Shown here: positions 17,675 to 29,384 of the stretch, piece by piece | Layout of the letters: every line of letters begins with the position of its first letter | How positions within the stretch are numbered: the stretch's first letter is position 1 | Source of the DNA: Cognaticolwellia sediminilitoris | Lineage (GTDB): Bacteria; Pseudomonadota; Gammaproteobacteria; Enterobacterales; Alteromonadaceae | Direction of reading: 5' to 3' | Assembly (NCBI GenBank): GCA_002104535.1 | Contig: NBOG01000008.1 | Span: forward strand, 62,001 to 126,000 | Length of the DNA: 64,000 nucleotides | Notes under the pieces: generated by a model | The model's input: the letters and a program-made list of their open reading frames with translations, nothing else | What the model was told of the DNA's origin: nothing | The model's database searches: none | Made by a program: the position numbers and the translations under genes

Positions 17675-19315
17675 ATGTTAACCAATTCACTAGCATGGCA
17701 AAACTTACAAATTCACTATTTAGACAGTAAAACCATTCACTTAAAATCTTTGTTTAGAATTGACCCAGAGCGGTTTGAAAAATTCACCATATCAGCCTCA
17801 GGACTAACATTAGATTACTCCAAGAATCATTTAGTTCCGGAAACAAAAAAATTACTAGTTGATTTGGCTCAACAATGTAACGTAAAGGACAAAATAGAAA
17901 AAATGTTTTCAGGTGCCCCTATAAATACCACTGAAAACCGCCCTGTTTTACACACTGCCCTGCGCAACTTTTCTAATGACCCCGTTTATGTAGATGGTGA
18001 AAACATTATGCCACTGGTCAAAAGCACTTTAGAAAAAATAAAAGTGTTCGTAAATGATGTTTCATCTGGTGTTACAAAGGGCTATAGCGGAAAGGCATTT
18101 ACCGATATCGTAGCAATCGGCATTGGAGGCTCATTTTTGGGACCTAAAATAATGTCAGAGGCTTTAAAACCGTACCGTCAAAAGCACTTAAATGTTCATT
18201 ATGTTGCCAATGTTGATGGTTGTCATATTCATGATGTATTGTCGAGTTTAGACCCAGAAACAACTTTAGTGATCACCTCATCTAAAACATTAACCACACA
18301 AGAAACGCTTAGAAATACTGAATCTGCTAAAGAATGGTTCTTAAAGCAAGCTGAACTTAGCGATATTCAACACAACTTTGCGTGTGTATCAACTAATATT
18401 GAAGCGGCAAAAAGCTTTGGTATCAGTGAAAAAAATATCTTTCCAATGTGGGATTGGGTCGGCGGACGTTACTCTATATGGTCAGCCATTGGCTTACCAC
18501 TTGCTATCGGCATCGGTTATGAGAATTACTTAGCGTTTTTAAATGGCGCATTTGAAATGGATGAACATTTCAGACAAGCACCGTTTGAAGAAAATATGCC
18601 GGTAATTATGGCGCTGTTGGGTATTTGGTATAGAAACTTCCACGGTGCGCAATCACAAGTGTTATTGCCCTACTATCACTATTTACGGGGGTTACCAGCT
18701 TACATCCAGCAACTTGATATGGAAAGTAATGGTAAATCAGTCAATTTAGATAATAAAGAAACTAACTACGACACTGGCCCTATAATTTGGGGAAGTGAAG
18801 GCACAAATGGACAACATTCATTTCATCAATTGATCCATCAAAGTAAAACACCGATACCGGTCGACTTTATACTTCCACTTAATCCTCATGTCGATATTTC
18901 CGATCATCACGATATGTTAATTGCTAACTGTTTGGGGCAAAGCCAAGCGTTAATGGTTGGTCAAACTGAAGAGCAAGTTATTGCCGCGATGACAAAAGCA
19001 AAATGCAGTACCGATGAAATCAGCTATTTATCATCGCATAAAGTAATGAAAGGCAATAAACCGAGTAACACTATATTAATGCCGAAATTAACACCCAAAG
19101 CTTTAGGTAGTCTGATTGCTTTGTATGAACATAAAGTATTTGTTCAAGGCGTGATTTGGCAAATAAACTCATTTGATCAATGGGGTGTAGAATTGGGTAA
19201 AGCACTCGGTAATGAAATATTTAGCAAGCTTTCCAATATTGATATGCCGCTAGATATGGATGGTTCCACTAAAGGCCTAATTAATATTTGTCGTAACAGG
19301 CGAACCATTAGTTAA
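17675..19315 (+). CDS. pgi: Glucose-6-phosphate isomerase
   Basis: Interconverts fructose 6-phosphate and glucose 6-phosphate. 546 residues, normal for the long bacterial form. Signatures: GIGGSFLGPKIMSEAL, DWVGGRYSIWSAIGLPLAI, EGTNGQHSFHQL (catalytic Glu/His region) and DISDHHDMLIANCL, and near the C-terminus the Lys of QWGVELGKALG. It starts 120 bp after the SorC-type regulator and probably completes the polyol pathway, though it may also be the cell's only Pgi. A strong hairpin follows. Confidence 0.97.
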   Translation: MLTNSLAWQNLQIHYLDSKTIHLKSLFRIDPERFEKFTISASGLTLDYSKNHLVPETKKLLVDLAQQCNVKDKIEKMFSGAPINTTENRPVLHTALRNFSNDPVYVDGENIMPLVKSTLEKIKVFVNDVSSGVTKGYSGKAFTDIVAIGIGGSFLGPKIMSEALKPYRQKHLNVHYVANVDGCHIHDVLSSLDPETTLVITSSKTLTTQETLRNTESAKEWFLKQAELSDIQHNFACVSTNIEAAKSFGISEKNIFPMWDWVGGRYSIWSAIGLPLAIGIGYENYLAFLNGAFEMDEHFRQAPFEENMPVIMALLGIWYRNFHGAQSQVLLPYYHYLRGLPAYIQQLDMESNGKSVNLDNKETNYDTGPIIWGSEGTNGQHSFHQLIHQSKTPIPVDFILPLNPHVDISDHHDMLIANCLGQSQALMVGQTEEQVIAAMTKAKCSTDEISYLSSHKVMKGNKPSNTILMPKLTPKALGSLIALYEHKVFVQGVIWQINSFDQWGVELGKALGNEIFSKLSNIDMPLDMDGSTKGLINICRNRRTIS

Positions 19316-19339
19316 CGTAGAATCAATAAGTTAAATTTC

Positions 19340-19370
19340 AGCCCATGTAAATACACGTTTTACATGGGCT
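19340..19370 (+). terminator. Strong hairpin after pgi
   Basis: Arms AGCCCATGTAAA and TTTACATGGGCT match perfectly around a seven-base loop, 24 bp past the pgi stop. No T run follows directly, so it may protect the 3' end or terminate with help. The rest of the gap to 19555 shows no other structure. Confidence 0.55.
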
Positions 19371-19554
19371 ACTTCCCTACTCATGTCAGCGTTAAATAAT
19401 AGCTTTTACAAACAAAACACAGCCAAATAGCCACCCAGACATCTAGATTGACAAATAACTTTTACATCATATAATGCAATCCAATATAGACATTCCTTCA
19501 GAAAAAGTTATTGTTTAATTTGAATAAAATAATAACTCATATAAGAACCTATTC

Positions 19555-20904
19555 ATGACCGATAATATTTCACCATCTCCTACGCCATCTTCACTCACTA
19601 AAACTAACGCTGCCCCGAGTTTAAAAAGCTTATTACCCTTCGGACTTTTTCTTGGTTTGTTTTTGGGCACTGGCGTTGTTTTATCTTTGCAAGGTGTTGA
19701 CTTTGCTTTCTACCAATTACCCGCGAGTATCGCCATTATCCCGGCAATATTATTAGCCATATACATGGGACGAGATACTGTAAATGACCAAATAAGTCAG
19801 TTCATTCAAGGGGCTGGCCATCAAAATATTATCACTATGTGTATTATTTATCTTTTGGCCGGTGCTTTTGCTGCTGTGGCGAAAGCGACAGGGAGTGTTG
19901 ACGCTAGCGTTCAACTGGGCCTATCAATTTTTCCTGACTACTTATTATTACCCGGACTCTTCTTAGTATCAGCATTTCTTGCCACTGCAATGGGCACTTC
20001 TATGGGCACAATCGCAGCCATAGCCCCGATTGCCTTAGGCTTTATTGAGTCGGCTAATATAGATGCTAGCCTAATTGCTGGCTGTATAATTTCTGGGGCT
20101 ATTTTTGGCGATAACTTATCGATAATATCTGATACCACGATTGCCTCAACCCGCAGTCAAGGCGCACAAATGAAAGACAAGTTTAGAGTTAACTTTAAAT
20201 TTGCCGTGCCTGCAGCGTTAATCTGTATTGCGATACTTGCTGCAAACGGTGTCACGCTAACTCATGAAACAAGCCAGGAAATTGATGTTATCGGTTTTTT
20301 ACCTTATATCGTCATTTTAGCTCTCGCCTTATCGGGAGTTAACGTCTTTATGGTGTTAATCATTGGGATAATTTTAGCTGCTGTCATTGGTATGATAAAC
20401 AACGGCTATCAGTTAGCGACATGGGTTAGCGACATCAATAAAGGCTTTGCCAGCATGCAAGATATCTTTATTCTTTCGTTATTTATTGGCGGCTTAAGTG
20501 AATTAATTAAGCGCCAAGGTGGCTTAAGTGCGCTAACGGCAAGTATTGAACGCTTGACGCGTAAAGTTAGCCCTAACAATCAAAAGCGTGCCGCTGGTAT
20601 TGGTATTGCCTCTTTAGCATTTGTTTGTAACTTTTTTACCGCGAACAACACTGTTTCTATTATTGTTACTGGTGAAACAGCGAAAGATTTAGCCCGAGAT
20701 GGTGAGCTTAGTCCCGCGCATTCAGCCAGTTTATTAGATATATTCGCTTGTATAAACCAAGGTTTATTACCGTACGGAGCACAAGCACTGCTGTTAGGTG
20801 CGACTTTAAAAATATCGCCAATAGAAGTAGTAGCAAATGCTTACTACCCGATGATTTTATTTTTTGTCGCAAGTTTTGCTTTTTGGCGCATAACCAGAAA
20901 GTAG
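19555..20904 (+). CDS. NhaC-family Na+/H+ antiporter-like transporter
   Basis: 449 residues with about 11 membrane segments and a 25-residue Ser/Thr/Pro-rich hydrophilic N-terminus. Family features are YLLAGAFAAVAKATGSVDASV, ATAMGTSMGTIAAIAPIA, ISGAIFGDNLSIISDTTIASTRSQG and the C-terminal CINQGLLPYGAQ. Members exchange sodium for protons, or malate and lactate for amino acids or protons. It stands alone after the pgi hairpin; there is no partner gene that would show a substrate. Inner membrane. Confidence 0.88.
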   Translation: MTDNISPSPTPSSLTKTNAAPSLKSLLPFGLFLGLFLGTGVVLSLQGVDFAFYQLPASIAIIPAILLAIYMGRDTVNDQISQFIQGAGHQNIITMCIIYLLAGAFAAVAKATGSVDASVQLGLSIFPDYLLLPGLFLVSAFLATAMGTSMGTIAAIAPIALGFIESANIDASLIAGCIISGAIFGDNLSIISDTTIASTRSQGAQMKDKFRVNFKFAVPAALICIAILAANGVTLTHETSQEIDVIGFLPYIVILALALSGVNVFMVLIIGIILAAVIGMINNGYQLATWVSDINKGFASMQDIFILSLFIGGLSELIKRQGGLSALTASIERLTRKVSPNNQKRAAGIGIASLAFVCNFFTANNTVSIIVTGETAKDLARDGELSPAHSASLLDIFACINQGLLPYGAQALLLGATLKISPIEVVANAYYPMILFFVASFAFWRITRK

Positions 20905-20921
20905 CAAATGAGGTAAGTGCA

Positions 20922-21154
20922 GGAACAAAATAACTGACCGTACTTCCTGTACATCGTTACTCTTTCAAATCGACATGCAAGGATACATTAATGTCGTGAA
21001 GTCATGGATGACTATGAACGACCATGTGATCGTGATATTGCATACATGGATGTATGTACTTAGGTTATGTCTGGAACAAATAACCTGTGCATACGTGGAT
21101 GTAGGTACTTAGTTATTGTCTGGAACAAAATAACTGACCGTACATCCTGTACAT
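20922..21154. repeat. Intergenic direct-repeat cluster
   Basis: A 33-base unit beginning GGAACAAAATAACTGACCG and ending TCCTGTACAT occurs at 20922-20954 and 21122-21154 with one mismatch. Between them a 45-base unit (CATACATGGATGTATGTACT... and CATACGTGGATGTAGGTACT...) is repeated at 21041 and 21090 with a 49-base period, and its end (GGAACAAAATAAC) overlaps the second 33-base copy. No ORF. This looks like a clade-specific intergenic repeat. Confidence 0.75.
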
Positions 21155-21156
21155 AA

Positions 21157-21176
21157 AAGCCCGCGATTGCGGGCTT
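21157..21176 (-). terminator. Rho-independent terminator of the LoiP-like gene
   Basis: Arms AAGCCCGC and GCGGGCTT with loop GATT; followed on the minus strand by TTTT. It lies about 30 bp past the protease stop. Confidence 0.8.
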
Positions 21177-21207
21177 CAAATGTTAAACAATTATTATCTC
21201 TAAGCTA

Positions 21208-22002
21208 TTACATTGCAGGTTTGGGGCAATTCACAGCCTTAGTTTGCTTAAATAAAGGCATAGACTTAGGTAAGTGTGCCGTTAACTGTTTTATACGTGT
21301 AGCGTTAGACGGGTGAGTAGACATAAACTCTGGTGGCGCACCATTCGATAATTTAGCCATATTTTGCCAAAGTTTTACACTGCCTTGGGGATCGAAGCCT
21401 GATTTAGCCATTAAGTTCTGACCGACTATATCAGCTTCACTTTCATGGCTTCTTCCATATGGCATTAAAACACCATACTGTACACCTAAACCTAAGCCTG
21501 CCATCATCATATTACGACTTTCAATATTTTGGCTCTCTAGCAGCACATTCACCAATGATAAGCCCATTTGACTGGCTTGATTAGATGATAAACGCTCATT
21601 TGAATGCCCCTCAATAACATGGGCTACTTCATGGCCAATAATTGCACCTAATTGATCTTGGTTTTCTGCCACTTTTAAAATGCCGGTATAAACACCGATT
21701 TTTCCGCCAGGCAAGGCAAAGGCATTTACTTGTTCAGAGTCAAATACAACAACTTCCCAAGCACCATCATGAGCTGATTTAGGTACGTTTTTAGTGATCG
21801 CGCTAGCAACACATTGTACATAACGGTTAACTTCTGGTGACTGGCTAATTTTTTCTTTAGTTTTCATTTCTTCAAATGAAGCACTGCCCATTTTATTAAG
21901 ATCACTTTCAGACATCATCATCAATTGTGAACGGCCCGTGGAAGATTTTGCACAGCCAGTTAAGACTATTATTGCAAGGCATATTGCCAGTTTAACTTTC
22001 AT
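21208..22002 (-). CDS. M48-family zinc metalloprotease lipoprotein (LoiP/YggG-like)
   Basis: 264 residues. Lipobox LTGC with Cys17, so it is an outer-membrane or periplasm-facing lipoprotein. The zinc motif H124-E-V-A-H128 lies in GAIIGHEVAHVIEGH and the third ligand is in SHESEADIVGQ. The ALPGGKIGVYTGIL segment is typical. E. coli LoiP cleaves outer-membrane-associated proteins under low osmolarity, and the length matches. ATG at 22002 with AGGAAAT upstream. Its own terminator makes it a single-gene unit. Confidence 0.92.
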   Translation of the reverse strand: MKVKLAICLAIIVLTGCAKSSTGRSQLMMMSESDLNKMGSASFEEMKTKEKISQSPEVNRYVQCVASAITKNVPKSAHDGAWEVVVFDSEQVNAFALPGGKIGVYTGILKVAENQDQLGAIIGHEVAHVIEGHSNERLSSNQASQMGLSLVNVLLESQNIESRNMMMAGLGLGVQYGVLMPYGRSHESEADIVGQNLMAKSGFDPQGSVKLWQNMAKLSNGAPPEFMSTHPSNATRIKQLTAHLPKSMPLFKQTKAVNCPKPAM

Positions 22003-22094
22003 TTGATTTCCTAAAATAATTCCCTTGTAGACCTATTCTAAGTAATGGTAATCGAAATATCTATGGTTTATTGGTTACTGATTTCATTAAACAT

Positions 22095-23591
22095 TTAGGG
22101 ACTCTCACTTTTATTGCTTATTCGAGCCAAATTAAACGAAAATGAGCTACCTTCACCTAAGGTACTTTGCACTTTAATATCAGAGTCTAATAATTCTAAT
22201 AATTTTTTGGTAATGGCTAAACCTAAACCGGTATGTTTATTTTGATCTTGTATCGAATTACTGGCGCGGTAGCGCGTATCAAAAATATAGGGTAACTCTT
22301 CTGATCTTATACCTGTGCCATTGTCGCTAATACTCAAACGACATTGCTGATCGCTAAGTTCTTCTATTGTGAAAAAAATCTTACCGTTTTTACTTGTATG
22401 CCGAATAGCGTTTTCTAATAAATTACTGATCACCCGTTCGAGTTTAGCAATATCACTATATACCTGAGTATAGGAACTACTTGGTTTAACTGTGATATCA
22501 ATATTCTTAGCACTTGCTGAAAGGTTGAATTTTGCGATGACATCATAGAGTAACTCAGCTAAATTAAATGCTTCAAAACTTAGCGATACTTGACCGCCTT
22601 CAAGGTGAGCAAGTTCAAAAATTTGGTCAATAAGTAACTTTAATTGTAAGGTGCTTTTCAGCACAGTATTGATATATTTGCTTCTGGCTTGTGTGGTTAA
22701 TTCATCGCCTTTAAGGGCAAGCATTTCAATATAGCCCTGTAATGATGACAGTGGCGTGCGTAAGTCGTGTGAAATATCAGCTAATAGCTCTCGTCTGCGC
22801 ACGTCGCTTTGCTGAAGTAAATTTAACTGCTCATTAAGCTGATCGACCATTATTTCAAAGGCAGTACCAAGTTGATGCACTTCATTACTACTGTTCGGCA
22901 TCCAAGCGGTTAACTTCACTTTAGATTTATCAAATCCAACAGCTTTTAAACATTGAATATCACGATTAAGTTTTCGTAACGGGCGAGTGAAATAATAAAA
23001 AATACCGAGCATGACAATAAAAAGAAATAATAATGCCCCAACAAGTACCACCATAGACAGCTCAGCTTGTCGATCTGAATCTAGTCGACTATAAGCAGAC
23101 TCATAACGTTCGCCAGCGACAATAACATATAGGTAACCTATTAATTTATCACCATTAAATACCGGCGCGGCGGAAAATACTTTTTGTCTGTTTTCATGTT
23201 GAGGATCATCACCATAAATCGGTAAGCTTGCTTGATTTTGAGTTAATTGGATTAAAGGCAATAAATCAATACGTTTACGCTTTATAAGTGAAGGGGTAAT
23301 TGAATGGGTTAATATAGTGCCAGTAGGGTCAAGGAAGTAAAATTCGAATGCCGGTCCTAATACCATTAAAGTATGAAAAAGGTTTTTCAGCGCCTGATGA
23401 TCATACGCTCCTTCTTGCAGTAAAGGATTATCTCTCGCTAAACTCGCGGCCAATGATAAATGTAATTGTTGTTCGGACTCGTAGCGCGTGGTTTGCTCTA
23501 AATGTTCAGCCCAAGTAAAAAAAATACTGAGCATAACAATGAATACCACTAATAATGACAAAGACAAGCGGTGATAAAGTGACAACTTCAC
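22095..23591 (-). CDS. Sensor histidine kinase with extracytoplasmic sensing domain
   Basis: 498 residues. Membrane helices at about 8-26 and 180-200 enclose a periplasmic domain of about 150 residues with a PAS/Cache-like look (AFEFYFLDPTGTILTHS, GDKLIGYLYVIVAG). A HAMP segment, then HisKA with His275 in ADISHDLRTPLSSLQGYIEM, then the ATPase domain with LLENAIRHTSKNG, SISDNGTGI and TGLGLAITKKLLEL. GTG start overlapping the regulator stop as GTGA, so tightly coupled. The signal is unknown; neighbouring spondin-domain proteins may be part of the regulon. Confidence 0.95.
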   Translation of the reverse strand: MKLSLYHRLSLSLLVVFIVMLSIFFTWAEHLEQTTRYESEQQLHLSLAASLARDNPLLQEGAYDHQALKNLFHTLMVLGPAFEFYFLDPTGTILTHSITPSLIKRKRIDLLPLIQLTQNQASLPIYGDDPQHENRQKVFSAAPVFNGDKLIGYLYVIVAGERYESAYSRLDSDRQAELSMVVLVGALLFLFIVMLGIFYYFTRPLRKLNRDIQCLKAVGFDKSKVKLTAWMPNSSNEVHQLGTAFEIMVDQLNEQLNLLQQSDVRRRELLADISHDLRTPLSSLQGYIEMLALKGDELTTQARSKYINTVLKSTLQLKLLIDQIFELAHLEGGQVSLSFEAFNLAELLYDVIAKFNLSASAKNIDITVKPSSSYTQVYSDIAKLERVISNLLENAIRHTSKNGKIFFTIEELSDQQCRLSISDNGTGIRSEELPYIFDTRYRASNSIQDQNKHTGLGLAITKKLLELLDSDIKVQSTLGEGSSFSFNLARISNKSESP

Positions 23592-24313
23592 GCGCTAACA
23601 CCTGCTCGACTTAGCTTATAACCAACGCCCCAAACAGTCTGCACTATTTCAGGTTTGGTCGCATTGCGTTCTATTTTATTACGTAAACGATTGATATGAG
23701 AATTTACCGTATGTTCATAACCACTATGGTGATAACCCCACACTGAACTTAATAATTGTTCTCGAGAAAAAACTTGTTCAGGGTGTGATGCAAGATAAAA
23801 CAGCAGGTCAAACTCAGTTGAAGTTAACTCGATATTGTTACCATTAAGAGTAGCCCGGTGGGTAATACTGTCGATTTGAAGTGAGCCAACGGTAAGAAAA
23901 TGTGCTGGAGACTGTTGCTCTAATTGTTGTTGACTAATTTTTGATAATAAATGCACACGCCTTAATTGACTTCTTACTCTCGCCTGCAACTCTCTAACGC
24001 TAAAGGGTTTCGTCATATAATCGTCAGCGCCAAGCTCTAGCCCCAGTACCCGATCAATTTCATTACTTCTTGATGTGACCATCAGTATCACCTGCTCTGG
24101 TTTTTGTTCGCGTAATTGTCGACAAACATCTAAACCGGATATGCCTGGCAACATAACATCAAGTAGCACAAGGTCATACTGATTCAGTGCTAATTTCTCT
24201 AACGCTGCCTCACCTGACAAACAATGTTCAACCGCCAAGCCTATTTCTTTAAGGTTTAACGTCACTAAATCAGCAATATCTTGCTCATCTTCCACTACTA
24301 AAACGGTATCCAT
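23588..24313 (-). CDS. OmpR/PhoB-family response regulator
   Basis: 241 residues from the ATG at 24313 (MDTVLVVEDEQ), chosen because GGAGCAAGG precedes it; the frame extends to 24343. The receiver domain has the acidic pair Glu-Asp at 8-9, phosphorylated Asp52 in LVLLDVMLPG, and the conserved Lys in YMTKPFSVREL. The C-terminal winged helix (ELTSTEFDLLFYLASHPEQVFSR... VNSHINRLRNKIE) ends with TVWGVGYKL. Transcribed with the kinase. Confidence 0.96.
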   Translation of the reverse strand: MDTVLVVEDEQDIADLVTLNLKEIGLAVEHCLSGEAALEKLALNQYDLVLLDVMLPGISGLDVCRQLREQKPEQVILMVTSRSNEIDRVLGLELGADDYMTKPFSVRELQARVRSQLRRVHLLSKISQQQLEQQSPAHFLTVGSLQIDSITHRATLNGNNIELTSTEFDLLFYLASHPEQVFSREQLLSSVWGYHHSGYEHTVNSHINRLRNKIERNATKPEIVQTVWGVGYKLSRAGVSA

Positions 24314-24409
24314 GCCTTGCTCCATTATGACTTTGATTATCAAGAGTGAGGCACAGATAATAAATGAAACACCAAATCATGAGCTCAGATATCATGATTT
24401 GGTATAAAA

Positions 24410-25135
24410 TTACTCTACACGTTTAACAGAAATAGCTAACGTTGGGTTATCAAATCGATGGGCTTGGGATAGTACCGATTGTACTAAACCATCATCATTG
24501 CTGATAACACCGGCATGCATAGTAACAATGTCAACATCATCACGTTCAGCATTAAACCCTTCTCCACCCGCGGCAGGACCGGGAATGGTCGCCATTGTTT
24601 CGCTATTTTTTTCTGTACCTGAATCATAAGAACCTGTTAGCAAAGAAATACTTTCGCCAACGGCCATATTTTCTAACGACATACCACTAAAGCCACTAAA
24701 TGCATCATTGGTATTAACCAGCATGGCCGCTGTCGAAATCATCATCGGCTGCGTATCTGTAATACTTACAGAAACAGTTTCACTCATACCCGGCATGATC
24801 ACACCTACGCCGCTTGCGCTAGCTAACGCTATGTCATCGGCAAGTACTTGTGAGTTATCGCCACTTTCGGCTAAATTTTCCAACGCCACCGAAGCACTTA
24901 TACCAATTTCAAATAATTCACCTTCATTGTGTAAAATGACGGCAACTGGTGATAAGGGTTGAGCATGGGTTAAATTAGTTACGCTAACTTCATAGCTATA
25001 GATAACAGGTACTGGTGGAATTACAGGCTGTGGCGCGTAACTATCACTGCCACCACAAGCGGTCAGTAAAACTGTAACTCCCAAAGCTGACCATATTGCT
25101 GTTGATGTAAACGATTGTTTATATAAAACAGTCAT
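24410..25135 (-). CDS. Spondin-N domain lipoprotein
   Basis: 241 residues. Lipobox LTAC with the Cys at about 27, followed by a Ser/Pro linker. The mature part carries the spondin-type motif NLTHAQPLSPVAVILHNEG and ASVALENLAESGDNSQV, then the acidic GYNDAGTE-like turn (SYDSGTEKNSE), features shared with bacterial spondin_N proteins and the neighbouring gene. The fold in eukaryotes binds Ca2+ and matrix. Start GGGGATTATTATG. It sits 10 bp after the second spondin gene and 97 bp upstream of the response regulator gene, all on the minus strand, so the four genes may be one unit. Confidence 0.85.
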   Translation of the reverse strand: MTVLYKQSFTSTAIWSALGVTVLLTACGGSDSYAPQPVIPPVPVIYSYEVSVTNLTHAQPLSPVAVILHNEGELFEIGISASVALENLAESGDNSQVLADDIALASASGVGVIMPGMSETVSVSITDTQPMMISTAAMLVNTNDAFSGFSGMSLENMAVGESISLLTGSYDSGTEKNSETMATIPGPAAGGEGFNAERDDVDIVTMHAGVISNDDGLVQSVLSQAHRFDNPTLAISVKRVE

Positions 25136-25144
25136 AATAATCCC

Positions 25145-25843
25145 CTATTTTACGGTAACAGTGATGCGGGCAACTGGGTTTAACCAACGGTGTACAGTAT
25201 TGTCTAAATCACTTTTACCTGCGGTTAAGTTATCATCCCCCAAACTGCCTCTATGGATATGAACAGTAGTATTTGCTTCTTCAGTTGTGACGCCACTTCC
25301 GCCCGTGCCTGAATCCATACCGGGTGCGGCAGGAATACCTAATACACCCGGTGCACCGCCGCCATTAACAACTTCATTATTAGCTTCAGTACCGGCATCA
25401 TAGGCATTGACATTGAAAGAGTAGCTACCTGCTTCAGTGGGGATTTTCCAACTATTTACACCAGCAAAACCATCATTGGTCGGTAATAGCATGGTAACGA
25501 CAGACAAATAAGTATTACCTTCATCAGTGCTCAGCATGGCGGTTGTTGATTGGCCCGGCGCTAGTAATCCGTTAGCAGGATTGGTCATATTATTCGCGTT
25601 TGCAGCGTCTAGCATTGTCACAAGCCCTGAAATATCGCCGCCTTCAGCCATCATTTGTAATTCTGGTGTTGCAGCAACGCCGGCACTGAATAGCGAAATA
25701 GCATCGCTGTGTGCAGACATTAAGATAGGAGTGTAATGAATACCGTGTGTGAGGTTTGTAAATTCTATTTCTAATTCTTGTGCGATTGATACTGTGCTTG
25801 AACAGAGTAGCGTAATAGTTGCTACGGCCTTAAAAAGTTTCAT
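25145..25843 (-). CDS. Exported spondin-N domain protein
   Basis: 232 residues from the ATG at 25843 (AAGGGAAACTT upstream); the frame extends to 25891. Signal peptide MKLFKAVATITLLCSSTVSIAQ, cleaved at about 22. The mature chain has the spondin motif NLTHGIHYTPILMSAH, a GVAATPELQMMAEGGD segment and YDAGTEANNE; a Gly/Pro-rich loop follows (GGGAPGVLGIPAAPG), and the C-terminus repeats the theme ITVTVK. A paralogue of the next gene, presumably co-expressed with it and perhaps forming a pair in the envelope. Function unknown. Confidence 0.87.
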   Translation of the reverse strand: MKLFKAVATITLLCSSTVSIAQELEIEFTNLTHGIHYTPILMSAHSDAISLFSAGVAATPELQMMAEGGDISGLVTMLDAANANNMTNPANGLLAPGQSTTAMLSTDEGNTYLSVVTMLLPTNDGFAGVNSWKIPTEAGSYSFNVNAYDAGTEANNEVVNGGGAPGVLGIPAAPGMDSGTGGSGVTTEEANTTVHIHRGSLGDDNLTAGKSDLDNTVHRWLNPVARITVTVK

Positions 25844-25958
25844 AAGTTTCCCTTGATGACTAAATGATTTCACATTCAGTATGCAAAGCAAACGTTGTTA
25901 AACTTTCACAGAGTTATCACAAATTTATCACAAGACTATCCATTAAAAGTGATGAAAT

Positions 25959-26717
25959 TTATTTGTTGATCAGCGTGTCTCGGCCTTTACTAACACCATA
26001 AACATCATCGGGAAAAAATCCTAACGTGACATGAAAGTCTTTATTATTTAATAAAAGGCTCTGTCGAATATACTGACCATCACTGGATGACGCCACAACA
26101 AAATAACTACTTTTATCATCTTTCTTAACCTTACCTAAACCGTGTAAAGTTACATTAAAATGTTTAGGTACTTTCAAGTTTTCTTTATTAATTGCCTGAT
26201 ATTCATATGGATTTATTAAAGTCACATGAAAAGACTGATGATCGCGCGCAGCTTGATGGCCACGATAAATAGCAAATTGCTCAGTGCCTAATTCATCTTT
26301 TAACTGTGCTAAATAGCCACTAAGCTCTGCAACAGTAACTTTTCCGCCTAAATAAACTAAGCCACTGTTATCTCTAAGTTCGCTTATCTCTAACGTTAAA
26401 GTTTTATCGACATTAATTTCGTTGTTATGTTTAGACGTTGAGTTATTCTCAGCATGATTTTTATGAGACTCACTTTCTAAAAGCTGTTTTTGTGCTGTTA
26501 CTCTTGCAAGTGGTGTTGGCTTAAGCTCAGATTTAGTAGCTACTGAGTCGCTAGTGTTATTTACAGTGACTGCACTTTGCGCTTTATTTATCTCGTTATT
26601 TTGGACAGCAGAGTTCTGAGCTACAGGTTTTGCTATTGCTGTACAAGCGCTACAAAAAGCGATAACAACTAAAATAACACCACGGTTTTTTATATTTATA
26701 AATTTTTCTGGGCTCAT
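25959..26717 (-). CDS. Exported 2H-phosphoesterase-like protein
   Basis: 252 residues. The N-terminal hydrophobic segment (13-25, VILVVIAFCSAC) is a signal peptide or a weak lipobox; then a Ser/Asn/Lys-rich linker to about 100. The C-terminal domain contains two HxT motifs, H164-V-T166 in QSFHVTLINPYE and H229-V-T231 in KDFHVTLGFFPDDVYG, spaced as in 2H phosphoesterases (LigT/CPDase type), which use the two His to cleave cyclic phosphates. An exported member is unusual, as most act on cytoplasmic RNA or cyclic nucleotides. Specificity cannot be told. Confidence 0.7.
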   Translation of the reverse strand: MSPEKFINIKNRGVILVVIAFCSACTAIAKPVAQNSAVQNNEINKAQSAVTVNNTSDSVATKSELKPTPLARVTAQKQLLESESHKNHAENNSTSKHNNEINVDKTLTLEISELRDNSGLVYLGGKVTVAELSGYLAQLKDELGTEQFAIYRGHQAARDHQSFHVTLINPYEYQAINKENLKVPKHFNVTLHGLGKVKKDDKSSYFVVASSSDGQYIRQSLLLNNKDFHVTLGFFPDDVYGVSKGRDTLINK

Positions 26718-26871
26718 TTTATTCTCAATATTGGATTAGTCTGACACTTCATGAAAAACGCTGACATTTCATCGCGTAAATCGCTATACTTGCCGCTTAA
26801 ATTTTATCTGCATTTTACGATACAATTACCGCTACGATTCACGCTAATGTAAAGGAGTTAGTTTTCCCTTA

Positions 26872-29294
<2,423 letters not shown>

Positions 29295-29384
29295 TTATTC
29301 TTTGCTGTGGACGCTTTATCGTTAATAACAGTTAACTAACGGCTAAACTACATTATTAACGATAAAGTAAATCGAGGGTAAAGT

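Noticed and set aside
21041-21134. CRISPR array in the repeat cluster
   Set aside because: Only two units in tandem, no uniform spacers and no cas genes.
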